A stretch of 64,000 nucleotides of DNA, from positions 62,001 to 126,000 of the forward strand of contig CAZBED010000005.1 of the NCBI GenBank assembly GCA_964490845.1, read 5' to 3'. A program made the translations under genes and the position numbers. Below are positions 1-8,984 of this stretch, piece after piece. Within the stretch, counting starts at the first letter, position 1; every line of letters begins with the position of its first letter. Under the pieces are notes generated by a model, which saw nothing but the letters and a program-made list of their open reading frames with translations, did not search any database and was not told where the DNA came from. Origin of the DNA: JADJSS01 sp964490845. GTDB lineage: Bacteria > Bacteroidota > Bacteroidia > Chitinophagales > JADIYW01.

Positions 1-1113
1 TTCCATCTCTACCAATTTATCATATTCCACATTCGACTCTGCCAATAATACGTTCATATGGCCCGGCATACGTCCGGCGACAGGGTGAATGGCATATTTT
101 ACTTCAACACCCCTTTCTTCCAGAATTTTTTCCAGCTCATGAATAATATGCTGTGCCTGAGCCACCGCTAATCCGTATCCCGGAACGATAACGACCTTTT
201 TAGAATAATTCAATAACACAGCCAGATCTGTCACCTGAATATCTTTTATGGTTCCGGTTGTCTCTGCTCCGCCTGTAGCACCGCTGCCACCGCCAAATGC
301 ACCGAAAATCACATTGCTCAACGGGCGGTTCATCGCCTTACACATTGCCAGTGTCAGCAATGTACCGGCGGAACCAACCAAAATACCACCAGTCAGCATC
401 GGTTTATTATCATACAGGAAACCGCCAAATGCCGCAGCTAAACCTGTAAAAGAGTTTAATAAAGAAATGACCACTGGCATATCTGCCCCGCCAATCGGAA
501 CGGTAAATAAAACACCATAGACAGCTGCAACAATAAACAACATCCAAATAATGCTAACCGGCAATGACTGATGTAATAACACAACGGCTACAGCAAAGGC
601 CAGCAAAAGCAGGAGAACAACATTGTTGAGGATATTATATTGCGGCAAACGAATTGGTTTGTTCATTTTACCGGCTAATTTCAGATAGGCGATGATGGAG
701 CCGGAAAAAGAAACAGTTCCAATCACCATTCCTGCCACAATAAAGCTCAAGGCGGCCGGATTGCCCAGATTATGTTCAAACTCTGTCAAACCAATCAGCG
801 CGGCGCAAGCGCCGCCCATACCGTTGAACATCGAAACGAGTTCCGGCATTTTGGTCATCTCTACTCGTTTTGCGGTAAGCCAGCCTATAGCAGACCCGAT
901 GGCTATAGCTCCAAAAATCAAAACCAATTTCAGTGTATTTCTGGAAGTATGTTCACTTTCAAATAAAAAGATGGTACCTAAAATGGCAACGGTCATACCG
1001 AAAGCGCCAATTAAGTTTCCTTTTCGGGCGGTTTTTGCATTGCCCATCATCTTCAGTCCGAGTACAAAAGTTACTGAACCTATCAAATAACATATCTCTA
1101 AGATTCCTTTCAT
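1..1113 (-). CDS. pntB: NAD(P) transhydrogenase beta subunit, partial (C-terminus beyond window)
   Basis: This is the membrane/NADP(H)-binding beta subunit of the proton-translocating transhydrogenase, which uses the proton gradient to reduce NADP+ with NADH. Reading the minus strand from the ATG at 1113 gives about 371 residues without a stop, running off the left edge. The first part is a series of hydrophobic helices with the conserved stretch ending SMFNGMGGACAALIGL. The later part enters the NADP-binding domain (VPGYGLAVAQAQ, then HPVAGRMPGHMNVLLAE). Family members are about 460 residues, so roughly 90 are missing. It lies 135 bp downstream of the alpha-2 gene and is co-directional with both alpha genes, so a pntA1-pntA2-pntB operon is likely. 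The identification is firm; only the truncation by the window limits it. Confidence 0.95.
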   Translation of the reverse strand, partial: MKGILEICYLIGSVTFVLGLKMMGNAKTARKGNLIGAFGMTVAILGTIFLFESEHTSRNTLKLVLIFGAIAIGSAIGWLTAKRVEMTKMPELVSMFNGMGGACAALIGLTEFEHNLGNPAALSFIVAGMVIGTVSFSGSIIAYLKLAGKMNKPIRLPQYNILNNVVLLLLLAFAVAVVLLHQSLPVSIIWMLFIVAAVYGVLFTVPIGGADMPVVISLLNSFTGLAAAFGGFLYDNKPMLTGGILVGSAGTLLTLAMCKAMNRPLSNVIFGAFGGGSGATGGAETTGTIKDIQVTDLAVLLNYSKKVVIVPGYGLAVAQAQHIIHELEKILEERGVEVKYAIHPVAGRMPGHMNVLLAESNVEYDKLVEME

Positions 1114-1119
1114 ATAATA

Positions 1120-1238
1120 TTAATTTGAAAATTTGAAGATTAGACAATTTGAAAATTACTAATCTCCAAACTTAAATCCGTTTTCCGATTTTATTATTAG
1201 TTGATGTGTCATTTTCAATTTTTCAAATTAGCACATCA
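1120..1238. repeat. AT-rich intergenic repeat between pntA2 and pntB
   Basis: The spacer holds several copies of an AATTTGAAAA-type motif (about 1121-1137 and 1146-1157) and its inverted counterpart (about 1212-1229). A 7-bp inverted repeat TGATGTG/CACATCA lies at 1202-1208 and 1232-1238. It does not code for anything obvious. Similar degenerate AATTTGAAAA spacers occur between genes in other Bacteroidota, from memory, so this may be a dispersed repeat, but I cannot count copies here. Confidence 0.4.
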
Positions 1239-1248
1239 TCAAATTGTT

Positions 1249-1551
1249 TTATTTTTTCTTAAACATTTCCAACATTCTGTCCGTCACCACAAAGCCACCC
1301 ACCACATTGAGGGTGCCTAAAATAACGGCTAAAAATCCCAATATCAGACCCACTATATTTTCCGGATCCGTATCCAGCATCACGATAATCGCTCCAACAA
1401 TAACCACGCCGTGTATGGCATTTGCACCGGACATTAATGGTGTGTGTAAAACCGTAGGAACACCGCCAATCACTTCCACTCCAACAAAAATTGCGAGAAT
1501 AATAAAGTAAATCATTTCCCGGTTCTGAACAAAAAAATCTAGTATTTCCAT
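1249..1551 (-). CDS. pntA2: NAD(P) transhydrogenase alpha-2 subunit (membrane part)
   Basis: This 100-residue protein is the membrane-spanning part of the alpha subunit, which forms the proton channel with PntB. It has about three hydrophobic helices with the family pattern IGGVPTVLHTPLMSGANAIHG near residues 28-48. In E. coli this region is fused to the C-terminus of PntA. Here it is separate, as in Rhodospirillum rubrum (PntAB). The gene begins 25 bp after the stop of the alpha-1 gene, so the two are almost certainly cotranscribed. Length and motifs match the stand-alone family well. Confidence 0.95.
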   Translation of the reverse strand: MEILDFFVQNREMIYFIILAIFVGVEVIGGVPTVLHTPLMSGANAIHGVVIVGAIIVMLDTDPENIVGLILGFLAVILGTLNVVGGFVVTDRMLEMFKKK

Positions 1552-1576
1552 GTCTTAATTTATTTTATTGCAATAA

Positions 1577-2695
1577 TTACTGAACTATACTTGGGTGTAC
1601 TTTAACACCATTATGAACGATTAAACTACCTTTTGTAATCTCTTCTTCCATCTCCCATTTGAATCCATCATTGGCAGCAAGGTGATATAGCAAAGTTTGA
1701 ATATTTTTAGCATACAGGTCACTGGCATTCATCGGCAGTAAAGATGGAATATTACCTTCACCTATAATGGTTACGCCATTTACACTAATTGTCTCATTTA
1801 ATTTACTGCCAACAACATTTCCTCCCTGTTCCACTGCCATGTCTAAAATCACTGAACCGAATTTCATGGATTTCACCATTTCTTCAGTAACGAGTACAGG
1901 TGCTTTTCTGCCGGGAATTAAAGCTGTGGTAATAACGATATCCGCTTCTGCAACATGCTTGCCGACCAACTCCTGTTGTTTTTTCAAAAACTCTTCAGAT
2001 ACACCTTTAACATACCCTCCTTCCATTTTAATGGTGTCATCTCCTTTTACCTCTATAAATTTTCCGCCCAAGGATTGCACCTGTTCTTTTGTTTCAGGGC
2101 GAATATCTGATACTTCCACGATGGCACCTAAACGCTTAGCTGTCGCGATGGCTTGTAATCCGGCTACTCCGGCACCAAATATTACTACTTTGGATGGTTT
2201 AATGGTACCCGCGGCAGTAGTCATCATCGGTAATATTTTTCCAATCTGGTTGGCACACATCAGCACTGCTTTATAACCGGCTAAGTTAGCCTGAGAAGAT
2301 AAAGCATCCATTTTCTGAGCACGGGAAATGCGGGGAACTGCATCCATCGAGAATGCAGAGATGCCTGCTTTCTCACACGCCGCAACCAGTTCAGTATTGG
2401 TGGCTGCCCACATAAATGAGATCAGTATCGCACCTCTTTTCATCAGGGCAATTTCATCCGCCTGAGGTGCATTTACTTTCAATACCACATCAGCGGAAGC
2501 ATAAACCGTATTCTTATCGCTGACGATGGCCGCCCCGGCATTTTTATAGTCTTCATCATTAAAAAAAGAATTCAAACCGGCGCCTGCTTCTACATTCACA
2601 GAAAAACCTTTTGTGATTAAATCTTTTACGACCGCGGGAACCAATGCCACACGATTTTCTTTAAATTTGGTTTCTTTAGGAACGGCAATGATCAT
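1577..2695 (-). CDS. pntA1: NAD(P) transhydrogenase alpha-1 subunit (NAD-binding)
   Basis: This soluble subunit binds NAD(H) and passes hydride to the NADP site of PntB. The start is the ATG at 2695, giving MIIAVPKETKFKENRVALVP, the usual beginning of the family. The reading frame can be extended three codons to a TTG at 2704, but that is less likely. The Rossmann fingerprint VVIFGAGVAGLQAIATAKRLGA is followed by VSDIRPETKEQVQSLGG, and the catalytic RAQKMDALSSQANLAGYKAV stretch is intact. It has no membrane segments; those are supplied by the next gene. It is the first gene of the minus-strand transhydrogenase set and faces away from the rhomboid gene that starts at 2827, so the operon promoter should lie in this 130-bp gap. 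Confidence 0.95.
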   Translation of the reverse strand: MIIAVPKETKFKENRVALVPAVVKDLITKGFSVNVEAGAGLNSFFNDEDYKNAGAAIVSDKNTVYASADVVLKVNAPQADEIALMKRGAILISFMWAATNTELVAACEKAGISAFSMDAVPRISRAQKMDALSSQANLAGYKAVLMCANQIGKILPMMTTAAGTIKPSKVVIFGAGVAGLQAIATAKRLGAIVEVSDIRPETKEQVQSLGGKFIEVKGDDTIKMEGGYVKGVSEEFLKKQQELVGKHVAEADIVITTALIPGRKAPVLVTEEMVKSMKFGSVILDMAVEQGGNVVGSKLNETISVNGVTIIGEGNIPSLLPMNASDLYAKNIQTLLYHLAANDGFKWEMEEEITKGSLIVHNGVKVHPSIVQ

Positions 2696-2826
2696 TGATA
2701 TCAAAAATTTTGTGCTCTAAAATACGGATGTTAGGCGTTATATTTCAAAATGTTAATAAAAATTCAGGTTATCTTAAAATTAAAATGCGTGCATTGGAAT
2801 CATAAAAACCGGAATCGTGTTATAAA

Positions 2827-3453
2827 GTGATGAAAAAGCAGTTATTCATACCCTTGTCGTTTCTGTTTACCATTTGGGTGGTGAACATTTTCCAGTTTGT
2901 TTACCGGCTGGATTTGGGATACCTGGGGATTTACCCAAGAGATACGGCAACACTTTTTGGCATTTTTACATCACCCATTATACATGGAAGCTGGGGGCAT
3001 TTACTGTCCAATTCCATTCCTTTGTTGGTGCTGAGCCTGTTGTTATTCATCACCTATGAGCGTATAGCCGTTTGGGTTTGGACACTGAACTACCTTCTAA
3101 CAGGATTGATGGTATGGCTGTTTGCCAGAGATTCTTACCACATCGGAGCCAGCGGAATTGTGTACGGGTTAGCCTCATTTTTATTATTCAGCGGTTTTTT
3201 CAGGATGGATATAAGATCCATTGCCGTATCCAGCGGGGTGGCCATATTTTATGGCGGAATGGTTTGGGGAATTTTTCCGCTGGAGCGAGGCATATCATGG
3301 GAGTCTCATTTATTCGGCGGGATAGCAGGACTGCTTTTAGCCTTCGTGTACCGGAATAAATTCAAAGATGCCCTCATTGAAGCTCATGAAGAGGAAATGG
3401 TGCATAACAGAAAGACATTTGATGATTTCCTGAACGAGGAGAAACGAGACTAA
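2827..3453 (+). CDS. Rhomboid-family intramembrane serine protease
   Basis: Rhomboids cleave substrates within the membrane using a Ser-His dyad. This 208-residue protein has about six hydrophobic helices. It carries the family residues: HGSWGHLLSN at 53-62 (oxyanion-side His and Asn), GASG with the presumed nucleophile Ser109, and His161 in SHLFGG in the last helix. It ends in a charged cytoplasmic tail of about 35 residues (KFKDALIEAHEEE...). The size suits the basic six-helix class. It is divergent from pntA1 and convergent, with a gap of only 6 bp, to the next gene. The substrate is unknown. Confidence 0.9.
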   Translation: MMKKQLFIPLSFLFTIWVVNIFQFVYRLDLGYLGIYPRDTATLFGIFTSPIIHGSWGHLLSNSIPLLVLSLLLFITYERIAVWVWTLNYLLTGLMVWLFARDSYHIGASGIVYGLASFLLFSGFFRMDIRSIAVSSGVAIFYGGMVWGIFPLERGISWESHLFGGIAGLLLAFVYRNKFKDALIEAHEEEMVHNRKTFDDFLNEEKRD

Positions 3454-3459
3454 ACGGGG

Positions 3460-4623
3460 TTATTTAAAGGGGTTTCTTGCCGTATATTCAGGTGGTTTGA
3501 TGCGTTTCAGAAAATACGGGAGAGATGCATTGATAAGACCGTTATTCATTTTTATATACGCATGCAAGGGGCTGGGGACAGCACCTATTGTTGTTTTAAT
3601 TTCTGTGGCCGTTCGTCCGAAATGAATTTGTTTTTTCCTATTCTCAATAGCCATCTTCACAAAATCCAGCAACATGCGGTTATAGATTTTATATTCCTTA
3701 TTCTTGTCATAATCCAGGCCTATATAATGCACGTGCATGGTATCGGAATCTACATTAAACAAACAGACAAAACTGACCAGTTCATTAGCTTTAAAATATC
3801 CTGTAATACTGCATCTTTCGTCGTATGTAGCTTTCATTTGTTCAAAGAAATCAATATTCAAAACAGCCATATTAAATGCTACATGATTGACGACATTATT
3901 ATACAACTTTGTCAGATTCATTTTCTGAGCACGTAGCTCTTCCATGGAAAAATCTTTGGATATAATCCCTGATGATACCGACAGCACTTTTTTAGTTCTG
4001 ACCCTGTATTTGGAGGCCAAAGCATCTATGTAATCGTCAAAATTCATCCAGGAGGCATCTATGCTCATAAAGATGTCAGGGTCTGTGACAAACGGGTGAA
4101 ATGCGCTGTTATAGAAGTTCAAACATTTTTTCTCATCTGCCAGATAGATATTGGCTATCAGGAATGCGCTGGGTTTATTTTTCTTAAATGATTGATTGAT
4201 TTTTTCAAATACCTGAGGAATATGCGGTATCACTGTAACATTATTTTTACAAATAATCCCTTTATCACCTGTAAAAAACACATTCCCCAAATTGAGCAGC
4301 TTTGTTTTCTTATCAGCCATATACTTTCTGAAAGCTGTTTTAAGCGCATTGGAAGACTGCCCGGAATAGTTTACCAGATTCCGGAAGGAAAAATCAAGCA
4401 GCTGTGTGTACAGCGCCGCGATAACTTGTTCATCTTTATACATCAGCGCATACCTGAATTCTATATCCGTATGGATGTTCTCAATAACTTTCAAAAAGGA
4501 ATAGCTTTGATAGAAAGGCATATCCGGGTCTATGGAATCCCATAGTTCTTTATCGATATCCGACAAAGTGTCGACTATACGCAATGAATAATCCGTTTCT
4601 GATAGCTTTAAGCCTGACTGCAT
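3460..4623 (-). CDS. GNAT/FemAB-like acyltransferase domain protein
   Basis: The protein has 387 residues, no signal peptide and no clear membrane helix. Its C-terminal half fits the GNAT-like fold of PF13480-type proteins (peptidoglycan/cellulose-biosynthesis acetyltransferase-like). It has hydrophobic strands followed by YKIYNRMLLDFVKMAIENRK and the conserved end pattern HFGRTATEIKTTIGAVP and PFLKRIKPPEYTARNPFK. These C-terminal patterns recur in hypothetical GNAT proteins of Bacteroidota. The donor and acceptor are not known, so only a general transferase role is suggested. It is divergently placed from the hydroxylase-like gene at 4727 with about 100 bp between them, which must hold both promoters. 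Confidence 0.65.
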   Translation of the reverse strand: MQSGLKLSETDYSLRIVDTLSDIDKELWDSIDPDMPFYQSYSFLKVIENIHTDIEFRYALMYKDEQVIAALYTQLLDFSFRNLVNYSGQSSNALKTAFRKYMADKKTKLLNLGNVFFTGDKGIICKNNVTVIPHIPQVFEKINQSFKKNKPSAFLIANIYLADEKKCLNFYNSAFHPFVTDPDIFMSIDASWMNFDDYIDALASKYRVRTKKVLSVSSGIISKDFSMEELRAQKMNLTKLYNNVVNHVAFNMAVLNIDFFEQMKATYDERCSITGYFKANELVSFVCLFNVDSDTMHVHYIGLDYDKNKEYKIYNRMLLDFVKMAIENRKKQIHFGRTATEIKTTIGAVPSPLHAYIKMNNGLINASLPYFLKRIKPPEYTARNPFK

Positions 4624-4726
4624 AATCCGAACAAAGGTAACAACCGATTTAAATATTTGTTGTAATGTAGTAGCTTAGTAGTTATTTTTCAATATTTATT
4701 ACTATTTTTAAGTATAAAATATAAGT

Positions 4727-5299
4727 ATGCTCGGATTTATTACTGGCCTGATTACAGCCAATGCCAGCGAATGGTACATTCACAAATACTGGCTGCACGG
4801 AAAAGGGAAGAACAAAAAAAGTATGTGGAGTTACCACTGGCACACACATCATCGCAAGGTGCTGGAAGAAAACTATGAGGACTCCGATTATAAACAGTCT
4901 ATTTTTAAAGAGTTTAACGGCCAAACTCATGAAGTTCTGTCTTTAAGTGTTGCTGCCGCGGCGGTAGCTCCTTTACTGCCCATCGCTCCCGGGTTTACGA
5001 TTGCCATGTGGCTTTCTCAGTATAATTATTACAGGGTACACAAGAAATCCCACTTAGACCCCGAGTGGGGCTATAAATACCTTCCCTGGCATTATGACCA
5101 TCACATGGCTCCCGACCAGGATAAAAATTGGTGTGTCACCTTCCCTTTATGGGATTATGTGATGGGAACCCGCTATGTTTATAAAGGCAGCGAACGGGAA
5201 AAAGTTGATATAGAAAGACGGTTACGTAAGGCTGCTGCGAAAGGAACGGAATATAAGATTTATCAGAAAAAACCTGCCGAAAAAGCGCATTTAAATTAA
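4727..5299 (+). CDS. Sterol desaturase / fatty acid hydroxylase family protein
   Basis: This membrane di-iron oxygenase-type protein has 190 residues. The histidine clusters that bind iron in this family are visible: HKYWLH (19-24), HWHTHH (37-42) and HYDHH with HMAP downstream in the C-terminal third. A hydrophobic hairpin lies at about residues 73-100. The small size matches the fatty-acid-hydroxylase subgroup (ceramide, carotenoid or fatty acid hydroxylases) rather than the larger sterol desaturases. The C-terminus is basic. The gene stands alone between a divergent GNAT-like gene and the ABC transporter. The substrate cannot be told from sequence; hydroxylation of a membrane lipid or carotenoid is an inference from the family. 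Confidence 0.85.
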   Translation: MLGFITGLITANASEWYIHKYWLHGKGKNKKSMWSYHWHTHHRKVLEENYEDSDYKQSIFKEFNGQTHEVLSLSVAAAAVAPLLPIAPGFTIAMWLSQYNYYRVHKKSHLDPEWGYKYLPWHYDHHMAPDQDKNWCVTFPLWDYVMGTRYVYKGSEREKVDIERRLRKAAAKGTEYKIYQKKPAEKAHLN

Positions 5300-5429
5300 A
5301 TCATTTTGCTACTTTTTTCAGGCAAAATCCCCTTTAGTCCGTAAAGGCAAATAAATAATTGTAAATTTTGATTTTTGTAGAAATGTTAACAGTTTAACGT
5401 CGTATTTTTGTTTTCAAATTTTAAATAAC

Positions 5430-7253
5430 GTGGCAGTAGTAGTAGATGCATTTAAAGATACGGATAAGAAGATTACCAAAGAACGTATAAAAAACAGCTT
5501 ACGACTTTTTGAATTTATAAAACCCCATAAATATTTTTTCATCAGTGGTATGGTTCTGTTGGGCCTGTCGAGCATCACGGTACTGGCATTTCCCTACTTT
5601 CTCCCCAAACTGGCTGATATTGCACAGGGCATCCCGATGCATATTCTCCAAAAGGCTGACGGTACCTTTTTAATCAACTGTTATACCAGATATGACCTGA
5701 TAAGACTTCTTTTTATAGTACTGATATTACAAAGTTTCTTATCATTCTTCAGGGTGTACATATTTGCACAGGTCAATGAGCGGGTAATATTTGATATACG
5801 AAGAAAATTATACGACAAGATTATCTGCCTGCCGATTGATTTTTTTGAAAAGAACCGGGTAGGTGAGCTTATCAGCCGGATTTCAACCGATATCATCACC
5901 ATACAGGAAGCCTTATCAATCAACCTGGCTGAATTCTTCCGGCAGATTATCACATTCATCGGAGGCGTTGCTTTCATTTTCATATTATCCAAAAATCTCA
6001 CCTTTTTCATACTCTATACCGTTCCGATACTTGTCATATCCGCTGTTGTCTTTGGCAGAATCATCCGAAATATCGCATATGATACGCAAAAAGCACTGGC
6101 AGAATCCAATGTGGTGGTGGAGGAGACATTCCACAACATCAATATCGTTAAAGCCTACGTGAATGAATTTTTCGAGAGCAACCGGTACCTAAGCAAAATC
6201 AGCCATGTTAAAAAACTTGCCTTACGGTCAGCCTCCTACCGTGCAGCTTTTATCTCTTTTCTGATTATGGGAATGTTCGGGGTGCTGGTTTTAATCTTAT
6301 ACAAAGCCAGCGGACAAGTGGAGGATAAACTGATGACCGTTGGGGAACTGCTGCAGTTCATTACCTTTACAATATTCATCGCTGCATCTCTGGCGGGCAT
6401 GGGAGAATTGCTGGGAAAAATTATATCATCTTTAGGCGCATCCGACAGGCTGATCAGCATTTTATCGATAGACCAGGAAACAACTTCTACCGGCATACAA
6501 CCCCAAAAAGTGAACGGTGTAGTAGCTTTTAAAAATGTACATTTCCATTATCCTTCAAGACCGGATATGGAGGTACTGAACAACATATCTTTTGAAATAA
6601 ATAAAGGAGAAAAAATAGCGCTGGTAGGTGCATCGGGTGCCGGAAAATCAACCATCTTACAGTTATTGTTACGGTTTTATCAAACAAATAACGGAGAAAT
6701 ACTGATTGACGGAAAAAGTATTTATAGTTTCGATGTTCAGCAACTCCGTGCCAATATCGCACTGGTACCTCAGGAAGTATTACTGTTTGGCGGAACTATC
6801 CGCGAAAACCTTTTGTACGGCAAATTAAATGCAACGGAAGAAGAACTGATATATGCCGCAAAAAAAGCAAATGCCTGGGAATTCATTTCTAAATTTCCAG
6901 ACGGGCTGGAGACCATAGTGGGTGAACGCGGAGTAAAACTATCCGGCGGCCAGCGCCAGCGAATTGCTATTGCCAGAGCCATTCTGAAAGACCCTGCCAT
7001 TTTACTCTTAGACGAAGCCACCAGTGCATTGGATGCAGAATCTGAAAAGCTGGTGCAAGGTGCATTAGACAGCCTGATGGAAGGACGCACAACTATAATT
7101 ATCGCGCACCGTTTATCTACTATCAGAAATGTAGATAAAATTCTCGTTTTAAATCACGGTATGATAGTGGAAGAAGGAAATCATCATCAGTTAAGCCTGA
7201 TGGAAGAAGGGTTGTACAGCAACTTACTGAAACTGCAATATCAGTTAAACTAA
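5430..7253 (+). CDS. ABC exporter, fused permease and ATPase (MsbA-like)
   Basis: This half-transporter has 607 residues and begins with a GTG codon at 5430. The N-terminal 330 residues hold about six transmembrane helices of the ABC exporter type I fold. The nucleotide-binding domain follows: Walker A GASGAGKST near residue 400, Q-loop VPQEVLLF, signature LSGGQRQR near 504, Walker B ILLLDEATSALD, and the switch His in IIAHRLST. It should work as a homodimer at the inner membrane. Lipid or lipid-A flipping (MsbA) and multidrug export are both possible, and the domain order does not distinguish them. It ends 2 bp from the convergent 205-residue gene. A TATTTTTG sequence at 5403-5410 could be its -7 element. 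Confidence 0.92.
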   Translation: MAVVVDAFKDTDKKITKERIKNSLRLFEFIKPHKYFFISGMVLLGLSSITVLAFPYFLPKLADIAQGIPMHILQKADGTFLINCYTRYDLIRLLFIVLILQSFLSFFRVYIFAQVNERVIFDIRRKLYDKIICLPIDFFEKNRVGELISRISTDIITIQEALSINLAEFFRQIITFIGGVAFIFILSKNLTFFILYTVPILVISAVVFGRIIRNIAYDTQKALAESNVVVEETFHNINIVKAYVNEFFESNRYLSKISHVKKLALRSASYRAAFISFLIMGMFGVLVLILYKASGQVEDKLMTVGELLQFITFTIFIAASLAGMGELLGKIISSLGASDRLISILSIDQETTSTGIQPQKVNGVVAFKNVHFHYPSRPDMEVLNNISFEINKGEKIALVGASGAGKSTILQLLLRFYQTNNGEILIDGKSIYSFDVQQLRANIALVPQEVLLFGGTIRENLLYGKLNATEEELIYAAKKANAWEFISKFPDGLETIVGERGVKLSGGQRQRIAIARAILKDPAILLLDEATSALDAESEKLVQGALDSLMEGRTTIIIAHRLSTIRNVDKILVLNHGMIVEEGNHHQLSLMEEGLYSNLLKLQYQLN

Positions 7254-7255
7254 CA

Positions 7256-7873
7256 TTACTCAATTTTGTTATGCATCAAGATGGCATTATTCAGCTTGAG
7301 GCCGATGATATCGCAGGTCCCGTTTTCAATAACGGCATCCAGTTCTGCATCCAGCTCTCCTATCACAGTATTGGTTGTTCGGTTATATCCGGACAATTTT
7401 AATTTACCTCTGTTGTTATGAATGGTACCACCATACATGGCATTCACACCATCTTTTTTCTTAATAAAGGCAGTTACCAAAACCTTTGTGCCGTTTTCAA
7501 AAGAATACGAAAATGGAACTTTTGTCAGTAAAACCAAGTCCCTGATGGCGATATATACCTCTATCTTCTTTTCCGGGTCGTATAATTTAATGATATAAAA
7601 CTGGTCGTTATTAATCATATTCATGCCACTATCCATCGCATGTTCAATCGGATATCTGGTAGCGTCTATACCCTTAAAATCTCGCCCCATCACACTTCCA
7701 AAAGCGACAAACTCTTTTTTTACAATTTTATTCAGATAACTCGAATCTATGGCTTCTTCCACTTCTATCTGTTGTTTTGACAACTTCAGCTGATAACGGT
7801 ATTTGTAGAGTACCAGAAATAGTACAAGAAGTAATAATGGAATAGCTTTGAGAAGCGAACTCTTAAATTTCAT
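7256..7873 (-). CDS. Membrane-anchored protein of unknown function
   Basis: I do not recognise this 205-residue protein. It begins with a short basic stretch and one strong hydrophobic segment (residues 9-25, AIPLLLLVLFLVLYKY), so it is probably anchored in the inner membrane with the rest in the periplasm. The remainder alternates short beta-prone stretches and could be a small beta-rich fold; there is no obvious catalytic or metal motif. It lies 61 bp downstream of the FAD oxidoreductase gene on the same strand and may be the last gene of that series. It is convergent with the ABC exporter. Confidence 0.7.
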   Translation of the reverse strand: MKFKSSLLKAIPLLLLVLFLVLYKYRYQLKLSKQQIEVEEAIDSSYLNKIVKKEFVAFGSVMGRDFKGIDATRYPIEHAMDSGMNMINNDQFYIIKLYDPEKKIEVYIAIRDLVLLTKVPFSYSFENGTKVLVTAFIKKKDGVNAMYGGTIHNNRGKLKLSGYNRTTNTVIGELDAELDAVIENGTCDIIGLKLNNAILMHNKIE

Positions 7874-7934
7874 CCCTTAAAGGTAATTTAAAATTTATAC
7901 TTATTTAAATTCAGCAAAAATAATGGATTGATTT

Positions 7935-8984
7935 TCAAACTACAAAACGATTGACCGAAATTTCAGGTAAAATATGAACATTGCCGGCCAAATACTGAAC
8001 AAAATGGTTTGAAAAATATGGTGACAATGACACACCTTTTGTACCCATCCCGTTAAATATGTATACGTTATGATATTCCGGGTGCCGGCCAATAACCGGC
8101 CTTCGGTCTTTAATGGTTGGCCTAACAGCGGCTCTTTCTTCTACAATTTTATACTCACATGCTATCATTTTAGCTAATTTGTCTTTCAATTCCTTTCTGC
8201 CAGCTTCCGTTACCTTTTCCGACAGATCGTCCCAGCTAAACGTAGAGCCCACATTATAGGTATTATTTGCTTTAGGAATGACAAATACATTCTTATTTAA
8301 CACATTTTTCAGGTTCAGTTTTTCTGAATGAATTACCAAATGCTCACCTTTTGCAACGGTAAAAGGAATAAAATCAAACCAGGGATTCAGCGACGCCTGA
8401 TAACCTTCGCAAAAAATTATCCCTTTTGCTGTGACATCTTTATACTGCATACTGCTGCCCATTCTCATATAACCTGAAACAAATCGTTCTTCCAGCAGCT
8501 GCCGGTTCTTTTTGAGGCGGTTTCTAAATGATTTGACAAACAAAGGAACATCCATCCAACAGGCCTGCTGAATAACGCCAGCCTGAAACGGTGCATACAG
8601 AGTAGTATCTTTTATATCAATAATATCCCCCAGATAGTTCTGATATTCCTCAGCCCCTTGTTTTGTCCTCCAAATCCTGACATCATCCGCTGATGAAAAA
8701 AGCTTGAGCATTTCTACCTCATAAAAAAATGAAACACTCAGCTCTTTTTCAAGAAACCGGTAAGTGGATTTCGCAAATGGCAATAACTCATCTATCATCC
8801 ACGATTTCACCATTCTTCTGCCTGTAATGGGATTAATAACCCCCGCGGCGATGTTAGATGAAGAATTAGGGTTGAATTCATCAATAACCAAAATTTTTTT
8901 ACTCGCCTGTAAAAGAAAATGAGCAACCATGCTGCCTGCAATCCCCTGCCCTACTATAATATAATCTACTTTAGACGGTATCAT
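7935..8984 (-). CDS. FAD-dependent oxidoreductase, probable MnmC(o)-type tRNA modification enzyme
   Basis: This DadA/glycine-oxidase-like flavoprotein has 349 residues. The FAD fingerprint VGQGIAGSMVA lies at residues 12-22. The C-terminal FAD-binding pattern RAAVRPTIKDRRPVIG is followed by IFNGMGTKGVSLSPYF. Its ATG overlaps the stop of mnmD by 4 bp (ATGA, 8981-8984), and the order methyltransferase then oxidoreductase is that of the two domains of E. coli MnmC. In MnmC the oxidoreductase part turns cmnm5(s2)U34 of tRNA into nm5(s2)U34, which the methyltransferase part then methylates. I infer the same role here from this context. A generic amino-acid oxidase is the alternative. Confidence 0.75.
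   Translation of the reverse strand: MIPSKVDYIIVGQGIAGSMVAHFLLQASKKILVIDEFNPNSSSNIAAGVINPITGRRMVKSWMIDELLPFAKSTYRFLEKELSVSFFYEVEMLKLFSSADDVRIWRTKQGAEEYQNYLGDIIDIKDTTLYAPFQAGVIQQACWMDVPLFVKSFRNRLKKNRQLLEERFVSGYMRMGSSMQYKDVTAKGIIFCEGYQASLNPWFDFIPFTVAKGEHLVIHSEKLNLKNVLNKNVFVIPKANNTYNVGSTFSWDDLSEKVTEAGRKELKDKLAKMIACEYKIVEERAAVRPTIKDRRPVIGRHPEYHNVYIFNGMGTKGVSLSPYFSNHFVQYLAGNVHILPEISVNRFVV

Noticed and set aside
2696..2704. TTG start for pntA1
   Set aside because: The ATG three codons later gives the standard family N-terminus (MIIAVPKE).
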